Source: Leucocoprinus leucothites
Lineage: Eukaryota; Basidiomycota; Agaricomycetes; Agaricales; Agaricaceae
Length of the DNA: 64,000 bases
Direction of reading: 5' to 3'
Assembly (NCBI GenBank): GCA_013368445.1
Contig: JAACJO010000058.1
Location: 1 to 64,000 of the forward strand
Under the pieces are notes generated by a model, which was given only the letters and a program-made list of their open reading frames with translations, ran no database searches and had not been told where the DNA came from. Every line of letters begins with the position of its first letter. Within the stretch, counting starts at the first letter, position 1. Below, one piece after another: positions 22,655 to 35,589 of the stretch. Both the position numbers and the translations under genes were made by a program.

Positions 22655-24465
22655 CGAAGACAAGGAGAGTGAGGGATGTGATTACTTTCAGTCTTATAAT
22701 CAAAAATGTCACCAACTGTCTGGTATCTTCACAAAGATTTACATGCCACGATGGAGAAAGAGCAGAGACTTCTCCTAGAGGCAGCAGTTAGTTACCTGCA
22801 CACCTTCACAATAACGAAGAAAGAAGTGAAGGAAATACTCATCTCCACTATTTTAATCCAAGACATCGCTGGTCATCCTCAACATCTTCAAAAAGATTAG
22901 CATACCACCACAGAGAGGGAGCGGAGATGTGTTCCAGATGTTGTACTTAGTAATCTGTATGCCTTCATGATGACGAAGAAAAAGTGAAGGTCATGCTCAC
23001 TTTTGGTCTTACAACTAACAACGTCACTGGTCTCCTTCAGTATCTCAACAAAAATTCACATACCACCACAAAGGTGGAGCATCAACTCCTTCTAGACGTT
23101 GTAGTTAGCTGCCTGTATACCTCCTCAAAGACGAGGGGGAAAGTGAAGGAAAAGCTCACCTTCACTATTATAATCATAAATTTTGACGGCCTTCTTCAGT
23201 GTCTGCACAATTTTGGCCACAGAGATGGAGCGGAGACTCCTCCTAGAAGTTGTGATTAGTTACCTGCATACCTCCATGAAGACAAAAGAAAAGGTAGGCG
23301 ATATACTCACCTCACTGTTATAACCCTAGGCATGGCCAGCCGTCCTTGCCACTCTCATGAATATTTAAATGCCACCACAGAGACGGATCATAGACTCTTT
23401 CTAGACGTTGTAGTCAGCTATCTGCATATCCTCACGGCAATGAAAAAACAAGTGAAGAAAATGCACACTCAAGTCTTACAATCAATGACATTGCCGGTCT
23501 CCTTCAGTGCCTTAACGAAGATTTGTGTGCCGCCATGGAGGTGGAGCATTGACTCCTTCTGGATGTTGTAGTCAGATATCTGCATAACACCACAAAGACA
23601 AGAAGAAGCTGGAGGAAAAGCTGACCATGCTATCTTCATGAAATCAAGCCCTATTATAATCAGAGATCTGATGACCGCTGTTCTCGAGATATAACGACGA
23701 AGAAAAAGTGAAGGAAATGCTCACCTTCACCACTGCAACCAACGACGTCGCCGACCTCCATCAAAGTCTTGACGATGATCTGCATTCCACCACGCAGAAG
23801 GAGTGAAGGCTCCTTTAAGTGGTTGCAGTTAGTCATCGGCATGCCACTGAGACGAAGAGGGGTGAGGGAAACACTCACCTCTACCACTGCAGCCAACGAC
23901 GTCGCCGGTCTCCTCCAAAGTCTTGACGAAAATTTGCATTCCACCACGGAGAAGAAGCGGAAGAGTCTCCTAGACGCCATGGTTAGTTAACTGTACCCCA
24001 CAAAGACGAAGAAAAAATGAAGTAGATACTCACTTTCACTGCTGCGACCAATGACGTCGTCGACGTCCTTTAGTGTCTTGACAAAAATTTCCATGCTGCC
24101 ACGGAGAACGAGCGGAGACCCTTTCTAGTTGTTGCAGTCCGTTATCGCATTGCTACGAAGGCGAAGGAAAAGGTGAAGGATATGCTCACCTTTACTATAT
24201 TAATCCAAGATGTCGTCGGCCGTCCTTGACGCCTTCACGAAAATTTTGCACGCCACCATGGAGAAGGAGCGAAGACTCCTTCTAGATGTTGCAGTTGGTT
24301 ATCGGCATGCCACAAAGACGAAGGAAAAGCTGGAGGAAAAGCTGACCATGCATCTTATAATCGGAGATCTGATGACCACCGCCCTCGAGATATTGCTGAA
24401 GGCTTGCACCCCTCCACCAGGACGCAGGAAGAGGTGGACGATATACCAGCTCTTTCTTATATAAT
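22655..24465 (-). pseudogene. Degenerate tandem array of about 155-bp units derived from polyubiquitin
   Basis: About eleven imperfect copies of one unit lie head to tail. Read on the minus strand, a typical unit gives LLLRGG directly followed by MQIFVKTL, then a diverged stretch, then DYN-like residues, E-H/S-x-LH, LRL(C/R)GGMQ, TNCNI, a stop in place of Gln, and KES leading into the next LLLRGG. These are ubiquitin landmarks: the C-terminal RLRGG joined to MQIFVKTL, and DYNIQKESTLH. Each unit therefore corresponds to two internally deleted ubiquitin modules (about 98 and 57 bp instead of 228). The clearest copies have MQIFVKTL at about 23925-23948, and MQIIVKTL at about 23766-23789. Many copies carry stops or frameshifts, so no functional ubiquitin can be made. 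A 106-codon open frame (23660-23980) spans two units by chance. Confidence 0.75.
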
Positions 24466-25571
24466 CAGAAAGAGTGCGTCCATTCCTCGAGCTGCTTGCC
24501 AGCGACATTCAAGCCTTTGGTGACCAAAACAGTCAGTGGATATTTCTGTTGACGACAAAAAAATAGCTGACTTATTCTAGGATTCCATCAGGGTACCAAG
24601 CTTTCGGTAGAATGGCCACGATTCCGAACAGTTTGGGAAAGCGACAAAGAGAGAAAGAGGGAGGTGTTTCGACTGAGAAGAGAGTTCTCAAAGGCTAACT
24701 ATGACTGTGGAGAGCTGACTGTAAAGTCTAGCTGTGCGTCGACGAAAACGTCTGACGATGATCATGCGACGCCGACAATAATGTCTGACGTAGTATGCAG
24801 GATAGTTAGCCATGGTGAGTAGGGAAGATGGAAATCAATCTGAGTGATCGCTTCTGGCAGTCGTTGACAAATAATGGTAAATATCGCGACAAGGCTGTGG
24901 GCAAACAAGTGTACATACTGGAGGGACTTGTCCTCGAAGTTAGTAATCCAACCAGCCTATGAGACGATATTACCCTCCTCTAGTGATTTTAAATGACGTC
25001 TCGTCTCGCGTCAAAGACACACAATGCTATTGATGCGCTAAATCACAGTAAGTGAATCAATGGACAAGTTGATTAGAGAATCTTGTCCAAGGGAATGTCT
25101 TCGAGGGCGAATGCTTCACCAAATATCACACTTGTGGGCCAATTACCCAAGTTTCATGCGTTGCTAGTCTCACGACACCAATCAACGAAAGCACGAAGAA
25201 GACGATATCATATTCGAGGGTCAAGAGGTAAACAATGCGTGCACGGGCAAAACATAGCATGGCGTAACAAAAGGAGTGCAACAAGGATCAATAATTCGAG
25301 AGAGGAGCGCGGGAACAAAAAAAAAGCAGTAAAGAGTTCAAGAGCATGACGGAGTATGCGAGAGAGAGTCGAGAAAATGACTGCCATATCATCGAGGAGG
25401 GAAATATATAACTAGTCGAGGGGAACGGGCACTTGTATCCCCGAAAATAAGGCAATTCTGAATTGAATAATAGTCAGTGATTGGTGCTCAGATACAAAAT
25501 ACCAGCACAGAGGGAAGCTCGTCTCTACACTAGAGTACAAGTCCGTGGCTGAGAAGAGGATAAACACGCAC
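24466..25571. other. Intergenic region, no supported gene
   Basis: No motif-bearing frame is visible. The right part probably includes the 3' UTR of the minus-strand gene ending at 25572. The sequence is purine-rich in places (for example 25300-25340), with no clear repeat. Confidence 0.4.
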
Positions 25572-28342
25572 CTACTCGTTGACGTTGCCGCCCTCATCAT
25601 CTGAGGACAACATTCCCGTATCCGCATCGGTATATGCATCCTGCATCACTATATCCTCGTCTGCCTCGGCGATTTCGAAAATTGGTATCGCATCTTCTTT
25701 GAGTAGAATGTGGGGTGCGGGATCGCGGGTCGCGGAAGGGGGCCAACGAGTGAACGAGCGGCTGGACGGCTTCTTCGCCGATGTGGGCCACATCTTGTCA
25801 ACCTCTGCTTTCGGCATCCAGTTCCACGTATAAATCCTCTTCCAGAAGTCATCACGGATGGCGTTGATGAGATCCGGATCGTGACTATTCTCATCCATCA
25901 ACGACATCCACTGCGAGTAATAAGGGGATTGCCAATAGTTCTGTACCGCAGTGGAGACCTGGTGGCCAGCGGGAGGGAAGAGCCACTTGAAGCTATTCTG
26001 CCAGTCCTTTCGCGCCGCTTTCTTATACCACACCGCAACGAAAACCCGGGGAAAGCAAAGGTCCTTGTAAGGATCTTCACTTCCAGACCGACGCTGCACA
26101 TCGCCGAGATTGAGATAAGATGGACTGGTGGTACCGCGCATGTTTGGCGACTTTGAGGTGATGTCAGCAACAAACTGGTGCCATAGACGTGTGAGGCGAG
26201 CATCAATGTCACTTGAATCCTCTTCTGGAGCATCATCGACATCGGAACCGTCATCAAAGGCAGGAGAGGCGAGCTTATAGCCTTGTTCGTTAAGATGGAA
26301 AATGGGTGGGTCGGGTTGGTCGGAAAAATTGACCCACGGGACCATGGGTGCCTTAGCGGTAGTGGATCGTGTCTGTGCAACCACTGCCTTGTCGACGAAT
26401 CCAGCGGACTGATACTTCATCTTAACCTCCTCTATGCTCATACCGCGAAAGAAATAGCGAAAAGATTTATCCGACAGAAGATTTCCCCCGTAGCGGAATC
26501 GAGGGACATCGCCAGTGATGATGCGTCGAAAGAAGATGCAGCCATGAGGAATGAAGGGAATGGAACGACTGCTCCGAGTAGAAGCCCGGTAAGCCAGAGT
26601 CTTTGGGTGAACGTCGGATGATTCAGTGATAGGAAGGGCAGCGTCCATGAGCTCGCGAGAGGCAGGGCCATCGTCGGGGCGAGAGTGCAAGCCATTAAGC
26701 AGCCAGACACAGGCAGCAGTGAGAACAAGTGCCTCAGGTCGAAAACGAAACTCATTCGGGCCAGTCGCCTGAAGGTGAAGGACTTGGCTAATCGCCATCA
26801 AACGGATTATCCGAAAGTTCCTGTTAACGTATACACGAGTTTTTCAGCTACCGATGTAGATTTGCATAGCTGAGTGCTGACTTACCACCAATCCTTCCTA
26901 GAGATCGCGCATAAACACTGACTGAGGGCACCAGGATCGACATCGAGCAAGACTTCACAGGCGTAGACTGCGGGGACCCTTACTTCGAGGCGAGCATTGG
27001 AAGAGTTGGTCTCCTTGGCGCGATCATAGATATCGTGGAGAGCCTCGATGGTGGGTGTTGGATGTGAATTACCAAGAGCTTCTTTCAACGTGAGATATTT
27101 GGAATGATGTGAGCCTTGGATATTGTATACTGAAGCTTTATCCGTCGTATAAGCCTGAACATACGAAATTTCGTGGTAGCCTTGTGACCGACTGCCCACT
27201 TCCAGGCGAAAGCCACCAAGAGCGGTAATGTGGCTAGCGCGGTCGTGAGCGTAACGGGAGGAGCTGAAGGAAGTGATATTCGATGCCTTATCTTCGTCTA
27301 TGCCGAGCGCTTCTTGGACGATGGTGGGGTGTGTGGCGGTGACCCACTGTAGACAGTCGCCCTCGGTGCTTGAAATCTCGATACCAACGTCAACATACCA
27401 CTCCCCAAATTCAGGAACGACGGGAGAAAGCTGGGCATCCTGGAAGAACTCTGAGAGGTAAAATTCCGCCGAGGTTGCATCTGCACGATGGTAGCTACCG
27501 TGCTTGACACCCTTGATAGTGTGCATGACGAAAAAGTCGGAAGCCCATGTACGATCCTCCACTGAGATCGTCCTATCAGCCGACAGCTCGTAACGGATGC
27601 GACCAGCGAGGTCGTCGACCTTGTCTTTCGGAATGACCTTTGTACTCCAACTCTGCGTTCCGTTCTGGTTCGTCGCTCTCAACTCTTCCGCCTCATAAGT
27701 CGCAGGCCACTGCGAAACAATCTCTGGTCCAAGAAGGTGCCGAATAGCTGGGCGTAGACCCTTCTCATACCATAGAGCACGTTTTTCTTTAGGTACATGA
27801 TGAGGTCGTTGAAACTTGTGATGGTCGGGACTCCAGAGGCCAGGGAAGAGGATATGAATATGGTGACGAGCGCCGAAATAACCAAACTCGAAATTGGGTA
27901 AATGGTGATAAGGGACTTTCCGTAACGTCTGGGAAGCCGTCAGCCTTGCATCTGTGAAGTAAGTTGGGACATCACCTACATCATGATAATTGTGGAAGTA
28001 GGATATGTGTATGGAAGAAGTAAGCGCGAATTTAGGATGAGGAACGGTGTAAATTGTGATAGGAGCGTCTACAAGGATTCTATCGGAAAACCCAATGGCA
28101 GAGTCGTAGTCGCGAGCGACTTTCAAAGTCCTGACGTCCCGGATGGGGTCCAGTTCGGGGTCGAGAAAGACTTGTCCAGCGACGCCACTGTCGCCATCGT
28201 CGTCGTCACGCGAATATTCGCCAGTAAGGACAAATTTGAGGAACTCCTGAGGGCGGTCTTGATTATGATACGTCGTTGCCATAGTATTGAACTCGGCGAG
28301 AGAGAATGAAGCACTCGAGCCAGTTGAGTACAGGTTGGCCAT
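25572..28342 (-). CDS. Large lineage-specific protein of unknown function
   Basis: A 901-aa protein from two exons, 26886-28342 and 25572-26820. The join is at KDWW, followed by NFRIIRLMAISQ, with donor GTAAGT and acceptor TTAACAG; without splicing the first part would stop at 26882. The N-terminal half has an acidic DDDDGD patch, then aromatic-rich segments such as EFGYFGARHHIHILFPGLW and FHNYHDVGDVPTYF. The second half has RLTRLWHQFVADITSKSPN, KDLCFPRVFVAVWYKKAARKDW, and an acidic tail (EADEDIVMQDAYTDADTG). No catalytic motif, signal peptide or membrane helix is obvious. Its regular composition and long open exons indicate a real gene. It lies head-to-head with the SNF2 gene across 2 kb, so the two may be co-regulated or belong to one expanded gene pair. 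I do not recognise the family. Confidence 0.8.
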
Positions 28343-30340
28343 CAGGAGGGGGATTTACGGTGAGGTACTGATCCAATGAATAATAAAGGGCGTATATATT
28401 GGCGATCTGAAAACAGAACACTACTATACAATAAAACCAGACACATTTGGCCGAGGTTGGAGTGCGGTTTCAATGTGGACAACTGAAACACACGTTCATC
28501 CAACCTCGCATTTTTTCACCTGTGGAGGTGAATACAAAGCAGGCAATACGTACGGATTGAAGAGGAGGAACATGCCTGGTGAATTAGGTATTGCGACAGA
28601 TATGGATGGAGGAGTCCCCGTTTGATCCTATCTCTATCGAATCACAAGGCCAATAAAAGTGGATCAGGGAATTGGAGTACTGAGAAGTGCGCATGGGACG
28701 CACCAAAGTTCTATCTGAAGCAGCTTAAACTTTACGTGGCACGATATAGTACTTGGCGGTGGGAGAGTGAACGGCTCACTGATCATGAGGTGTGTAAAAC
28801 CATGAGGAAGCCGTAGAACTGGAACCAATTGGCATTATCGGCAAAGAGCTGCGCAAGAATGGAATCAAGATTCTATGAGGCGAGTGTGGATTGAGGTAGA
28901 AGCGATAATGACTGGCTCGACGCCGTCATTGAGTGATTGTGGTTGGGGGCCTTGAGGCTGCCGACAGTAATATCTGGCATCAGGGAACGCATTCGTGCAG
29001 ACTATGAAGTCTTGCACGAGTCGCAAAACACGTCATGGATAAGAACATCTCATGCGTGGTATGCGCTCTGCGTCGCGGATCGAACATGTCGTCCATGAGC
29101 GAACTGTGAAACCTGACGAGGTCGTTGTTTAGCCAGGTTTGGCCAAAACCCCTGATCTGTGATCCCTAGTTTCCCAGGCTCCCGTTTCGTACTCAGATCA
29201 CAACTTTAACCATGCTTCGCCGTTCCCAGTACAATCCTTCCTGTCTGAGACATTCTTGTCCAGGCTACGGATTGTAATAGCTTGAGCTAGACATCAATGT
29301 CAGCATGAGCTGCACCGGCATGCCAGACCAGACGTTGTCGTCGGTCGAATTCGATTGGACCGTGAATGAAATTGTCCACGACTGCGTCTATCTCAGGCAA
29401 TACTTGCCCAGCACTATCCCTTCCTCCGCAGGCGTGAGCAAGGTCATCGCGGAATATGCATATCAGTCCATCTCCTTCTCGTATCCTGAATCTATTCTGA
29501 CGACGCACTAGTGCTGCTGTGCAGCCTACCGCTACAACTGCGCTGTACACTTGTTCCGCGACGAAAAATTCGATTGGCATCCACTTTCTCCGCATATTAC
29601 CAAGGGGACACAGCAATCGACAAGTCTTTTCTCTCATGTTCGTCTTGTGACCTATCTCTTCGATTCTACCCCTCTGATCCCGAGTCATGGACCATATCTA
29701 GTACAGCTGATACCCCAGAACCCATGTTCGTGTGTACCTTTCGATTAGTGGGTCTGCTGGTTGACCACTAGCTAGGTACGCTACATCCTTTCACACACCC
29801 CTACATAATCTCCGACGAACGTTTTACTCATTCTCCTACCACCTGCTCACTCAAAATCACTATCACATTGCCTCAAGTCGTTTGATCATCGACTACGCCT
29901 AATTCAAGGTGCTTCGTTATTCCTAATGGAAGGTCTTATCATAGCTCATTGTCCGACCCTGTTTTGAAATAAGAACCTTTTAAGTGGATCATTAATTTAG
30001 GTGCGTCCATATCCCTGTTTCACGTATTTTTGTACACGCTCACGCAGCTTTCACTCACTCTTCTACGTAGAAAATCATATTGTTTTGAGCATTCGACCTT
30101 CCTTCGTCAACATCCCCATTCTCGAACTGCAACTGAGACGGAAGGCTCCCGGCTGTTTGCTAAACAGTACCCCCTTGCCGCAGTTTTCTAATGTAATGTA
30201 CTCACTTCAACGTAGAAGCCGCTTATCGCACGACTTTATTCGTTGTATCGTGTTTTACTTCCTTATTATATTGTTCGCCCAGGGTATATATGCTGCTCGT
30301 CTTGACTATTTGAATACACAGATCCTTTCTTTCCTTCCGC
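28343..30340. other. Divergent intergenic region, no supported gene
   Basis: This 2-kb stretch separates two divergently transcribed genes and must contain both promoters. A minus-strand frame at 29287-29688 (133 codons) and plus frames at 29305-29771 lack motifs. The part just upstream of 30341 is T/C-rich, consistent with a fungal leader. Confidence 0.4.
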
Positions 30341-33300
30341 ATGCCAAGTCACACCTCTGCGAGCGCCCTTATCAAACTTTACCACATGGACGGCGCTCCT
30401 TGGAGCTGGCCGACATGGCAAGAGACCACCGGCATGACCCATGGTCTCTTTCCCGAGGATGACAATTATCTTCCGAAAGGCTGGACCCGTCGGAATGCAA
30501 CTGACGTCGCCTCATATTTTCGCGCATACAACCAGCTCACACGAGAAGACCAAAAAATTCAGTTTGCGAAGAACAACAAGAAAAATACTCATAAGCCCGG
30601 TCGTGTTGCCTGGAACAGCTTCGTATCCCGGAACTGGAACAGCTGGGGTATCCACAACATCGTTGTCGCTGAACTCCATGCCTGGGACGTTCATCCCATG
30701 TCTATCCTCGTCCGCAAGAACAGCGTTGGCGTGTCTGCGCCATGGCCGAATGCCGAACTCTACACTGTTAAAATCGTCGACTCATTGGCGATGAAACTCT
30801 TCGGCGAGGACGTATTCCCCGATGAGTCCGACGTTCTCCTTGACGATGAGATTCGTCGATGCCTCATGATTATTATTCAAAGGTCGTGGAACACTATACG
30901 TTGCCAAGTGAGCGCCTTGAGAAATCGCGCAGACGAGATTGAAGAAGCAGCGGCCTCGGTGATTGAAGGTCAGTGTTTACCCATTTCTTTAGACTGTACT
31001 AAATACATCTCAGATCTCGAGAATAACCGACCTACCAAAGCTCTGGTCAACAAGGCCATCCGAGCCGTCGCCAAATGGAAGGACTGTGCCGAACTTCTGA
31101 GCACGGACCAAAATGTCGCAAGGGCTCGGGATTTGCTGACTCAGTTACAGACATTCATGGGAGGGCTGGGTGAGAAGATCAAGAAAGAAAAGAAAGCTAT
31201 GTCGAAAGGTGTGTTAACCTATTCACCGTACTCGAAACTTCTAACCTAAGGGTGACTGAGTGGTAGGCAAAGCATCATCGAAGGCGCTCGCACAGCTAGC
31301 AACCGAACAAGATGTCGATGACCTCCTTCTCGTTTATACGGAGTATTTCGAAACGAATGCCGAAGAAGATGACGATCCACCGCTTTCCAACTCATCCCGA
31401 GTTGAAGAGATCAGGCAACTCAATGACGACGAGCACGACTTTGGGATGGAAGTGGAAATATCGATGCCAGCCTCGGTTCTTGGTACTCGACTCGGCTTCA
31501 AGTCGTGCCTACCGGCTCAGTTCAATCTACATCGTCACCGATCTGGATTATCGCCCTGGGATAGCGAGGAGCTTTTCAAATCTGATCCTACTCCCCAGAG
31601 CTGGTCGCGATGAGTCTGCACTGGCACCAGCTCGCCGGTGTTCACTCGATCGCTCGTAGTATCTTCACGGAGCAACCTGATCCAGACCATACTCTCGGAG
31701 TACTCGTCACCGACGAAGTAGGGCTGGGAAAAACCACTCAATCCCTCACCTTTTCCGCGTTTCTCAATCAGTCCATCTTTGTACAAGAGAATCCTGAGTT
31801 CAGTCCAGCTCCAATTCTAGGTGAGCTTATTGTCTTGATTCGATTACCACAGATCTGATCCAGATCTCAGCTGCTCGTCCATTTTTGGGCGACCGCAGGA
31901 GAATTCCCTCTCACCCTCATCTTATCGTATGCCCCGGAACTCTCATTCCCCAATGGATCGCCGAAATCAAGACAGTTTTTATCCCACACAGCGTTGATAT
32001 TTTGGTATACGATAATCGGGCCAATAGTGCGACTTTTTGGGGACCAAAAGGACCAGTCCAGACGTCAAATCAAGCACCCCATAATCGCATAATCATCGCT
32101 AGCCACTCGGTGAGTCTTATTTACCGCTGTTTCACAAAATCGCCTTGCTTACCTTGCCAAAGTCGGTCTTCACCGACTTCAAGAATACCCACAAGAAGCC
32201 AGCCTGTGGTCGCAATACTCGGCCATGGGATATTCCGGAAACAAGGAAATCGACCGTATTCGATCGTACCATATTCGGTCAACAATTCCTCTCTGTCACC
32301 ATTGACGAGGCACATCACATGCGCAATGTTGGGAATAAGCACACGGCCATGCTTTGCCTCCTCGACGCAGCCATTATCCGGATTATAATGACGGCCACCC
32401 CTCTTCACACTTCTCCGAAGGCGAGCATATTATTTTTTTACCACTTGTTTACTCTGGTGCTGACATTAATTGTTTAATAGGACATCGCTTCCCTTGCTCG
32501 TCTCGTCGGTATCAAGCACTTTTCCACCGAAATATCGTACGTCGAGGAGAAAGCAGATGCCTCTGCCATCCGAAAAGCAAAAAAGCTCGATGACGACAAC
32601 GCAGCAGTATTCGCAGAAAATCTCCAGATAGTTAAGCGGCTTCAAGGCTACTGCACAGGACATCTCTTACGACGGACGACCGCGAGCTGTGATTCGGAGG
32701 GAAAAACCTTGATCCCTTTACCACCTTACAAGGAGATCTTTGGCGTTCTCAATCTAACTGAAAGGGAGAATCAAATCATCGAAGAGCGAGCTGAAGCGGC
32801 CAAAGCTGAGTCAGTTGCAATCAAACATTCTGGTCACGAGTTGAGATTAACGCCCTGCGCAGCTTACTGGGAGCATCTACCGCGAAGATACAGACGAAGG
32901 CGAGTGATGAGAGACTATGATTTTCTCTTCCTGACGATTATAAAGAAATTTTATCTCGAGTATCGCCTTGCAGTCGGTTATGCGAAGGACGACCCCTCAG
33001 AATCGTTACCTGTCGTTGCATCACTCGATGAATGGGAACCAATCCGGAGCACAAAGATGGATGTTTGCGCCCGTCTGTGTCGCCATTATCTTACCAATGA
33101 TGATGTTGAAGATGTCCATTTCGAGGAAGGCGAGCCTATATTTCCGGACATTCCCTCCATTCCTCGACACAAGATCAGCAGGAAACGTCGCATAATCATC
33201 TATGCTGAGTTCCCGTCAATGGCCCCACTCCTCCAGAATGTGAGTAGCTGTCTTTACTCGAGCTTTTCAATAACTTGCGAATATCAAACAGATCCTCCGC

Positions 33301-35538
33301 CTACACGGTGTCCCGAGCCTTGCAATCAACGGGAAAATATCATTTCAAGAACGTGACAAACACGTGAAACGATTCCACGACCTCAAGAGTGATACTCGCG
33401 TGCTCATCTTTTCAAGCGTCGGCTCAGCTGGCCTGAATCTCTCCATTGCTGATGTTGTCATATTTTTTGTGAGTCGTTGAATTAATTATTATCTCTTTGA
33501 TTCACTTTATTATTTATCTAGGATCAGCCATGGTCTGCTCAAGATGAACGACAAATTCGAGGACGAGCTCATCGTCAACCGCAGTCCAAGGAGGTCAAAG
33601 TCATTTACCTCCTTGCAAACAACTCCGCTGACCTGCTGATGAACGGAGTGGCAAGAGGAAAGCAGGATATGCTGGAGGCATTCGTTAACAAAGAGTTACG
33701 AGAAGGTATCTGCCGGCGAGTGCAAGCGCTTGACCGTATGTATTAATCAATGTATTGACAGAGCTTCAAATTCTCTTGAGTGGGGATATTCCCGATACCG
33801 AGAAGGACAACGAGGATCTTGACGATGAACCCGACGACTCCACAAATGAAAGCAGGAAAAAGAAACCAAAACTGAAGCCAAAACCGAAGCCAGCAACCAA
33901 GCCCACAACCGGAAAGACCGACGACGAACCCCACGAAAACGCGGAGGCGCATCCAATTACCTCTGGAATGAACACTAGGCACGCGAATCGACAAAAGAAC
34001 AACCCTACCGAAGACTTCAAAGGTGAAGAAAGCGCCCAAGGAACCAAGAACAAGCGCAAGACTCGAAAATTTGATGGCAAGGACGCTGGAAGTGCACAAG
34101 GCTCCCGAGATGCCCGACAAAATAAGACCACGCAAAGAAGTAGAAAGATTGTCGTTGACGAGCCCACTGAAAGTGCAGATGCCCCACGAGAAATTCACGA
34201 GGATATTGATCCACTCAGTGACGCGGCGGTTAGTGAAAGTAATATATCAGCTGCATCGTCAATGAATCCTTATGGTAAGTATGGAGATTTTTTCTCGGTC
34301 ACTTTTTTCACACCTTCACCTAGCTCGCTCTTCCACATCGGAACCGGAGCTTGATTTTGATAGGGCTATGAACTTGAACAGTAAGTTATATCCACAAGTG
34401 TTCTCGACATTGTTATGCCGACTAGACTAGCATCCGGAGCAGGGATGTACTCAGGGAATAGAATGAATGGTAAGCCCTTCGTTGTTGTAAACTTGCAATA
34501 TCTCGAAAACGGTTTCGTCAGCGTCAAACAAAGAGAGTCCGATGGAAACTGATGACGAAGTGAACCATCCATCGCCTTCGATCCAAGATGAAGGTAAGTT
34601 ATTTGATTTCCATACCAGTCATCCAGCTGCAAGAGCTCCTTAGATCTTGCTTCAATGAACTGCGTGGTGTCGGCACACCCTGACGATGTCACCAGCGACA
34701 GTGAGTGTTCAGTCATCTCCCACCAATCATCATTGACTGATCGAGTCATATTTAGGCGAGTTAGGATGCGCAGATGTTGGCTACCGTGCAGACGATGATC
34801 AATACCCTAATGGTAGTTCTCAAGGCGACTTTAGCGGACCGAATGAACCTCCATCTCCCATGTCTCAAGGTAAGCTAATCCCAGTGGTTGCCCGTACACG
34901 ATACCAAGTGGACCTAGTATCTACGTTTGTTCCTTCCGTTGCTGTGCGGTCCTCTCGCAGCAACAGGAGCGCTTTTGATGCGGGTCGGCGTCAAGGAAAT
35001 GCTGCTCAAGGCCCTCGTTCCATGGTCTCAGGTATGAATCACTCTTCGCTGCAACAACTTTGATATAACTGTCTACCATTGTGTAGGTCATTCGCAAGGG
35101 CGTGGCATAGTCGATCAACAGTCACTTCCTCGTGAACTCGGAGGTAAGCGCTTTCTCCACGAAGATGGCCATATACCAATATCCATTGCACAGGACGTTC
35201 ACAAGCAACCTATGGACGCTCTTCAAGCACTTCCAGACGATCTTCCGGTCCTGTTCAGACTCAAAGGAGTAAGAGTTAAGTTTTATATTTCTTACACGAC
35301 ACTGACAGTACAATCGCATCCAGGTCATTCGGACGGACTTCTACTACCGGGTTTTAATACACCTTGCCAAGTGCCGGAGCCACCTGTCATGTTGCCACGT
35401 CCTTTAGTTCCGCGGGCGACTACACCGAATCTTCGTGGAACATCCTCGCATGCCACGAGGTTGGGTCAGATTGCTCGAAGCCATTCAATTGGCCCTGGTG
35501 CACATATACATCCCCGATCTCAGACTCTAGTAATATAG
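30341..35538 (+). CDS. SNF2-family DNA-dependent ATPase/helicase with a mini-exon tail
   Basis: Predicted nuclear chromatin or DNA-translocating ATPase, about 1,418 aa. Core exons: 30341-30968, 31014-31208, 31267-31533, 31599-31820, 31871-32109, 32163-32420, 32481-33239, 33292-33468, 33522-33705, 33762-34274. Tail exons: 34324-34380, 34431-34469, 34522-34593, 34644-34700, 34756-34869, 34918-35031, 35087-35143, 35194-35268, 35309-35538. Seen motifs: WHQLAGVHSI, Walker A region TDEVGLGKTTQ (Lys 408), LIVCPGTLIPQW, DEAH box TIDEAHHMRN (about 565-568), MTATPLHTSPKDIASLARL, and C-terminal lobe LIFSSVGSAGLNLSIADVV and DQPWSAQDERQIRGRAHRQPQ (motif VI). Between the lobes lies an insert with EYRLAVGY. 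After the ATPase come a highly basic Lys-rich region and small phase-1 exons encoding Ser/Gly/Asp-rich sequence. The intron at 32421 is GC-AG. The last codons lie inside a dispersed repeat, so the original 3' end may be lost. Confidence 0.85.
32421..32480 (+). other. GC-AG intron in the SNF2 gene
   Basis: The exon ends ACTTCTCCGAAG and the intron begins GCGAGC and ends TTTAATAG. The flanking protein (TATPLHTSPK then DIASLARLVGI) is contiguous in SNF2 homologues as I recall them. No GT donor in the vicinity restores the frame with a realistic intron length. Confidence 0.75.
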
Positions 35539-35589
35539 TCCGAGAGATGGGGTCAGACTTCCAAAATTAATTTTTGTATGTGGGCGCCT
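35527..35589. repeat. 63-bp repeat, copy 2, overlapping the end of the SNF2 gene
   Basis: Differs at a single base from 20052-20114. The predicted SNF2 stop codon (35536-35538) falls inside it, so an element appears to have joined or replaced the original gene end. Confidence 0.8.

Noticed and set aside
23660..23980. 106-codon minus-strand open frame as a real gene
   Set aside because: It covers two units of the decayed polyubiquitin-derived array; neighbouring units contain stops and frameshifts.
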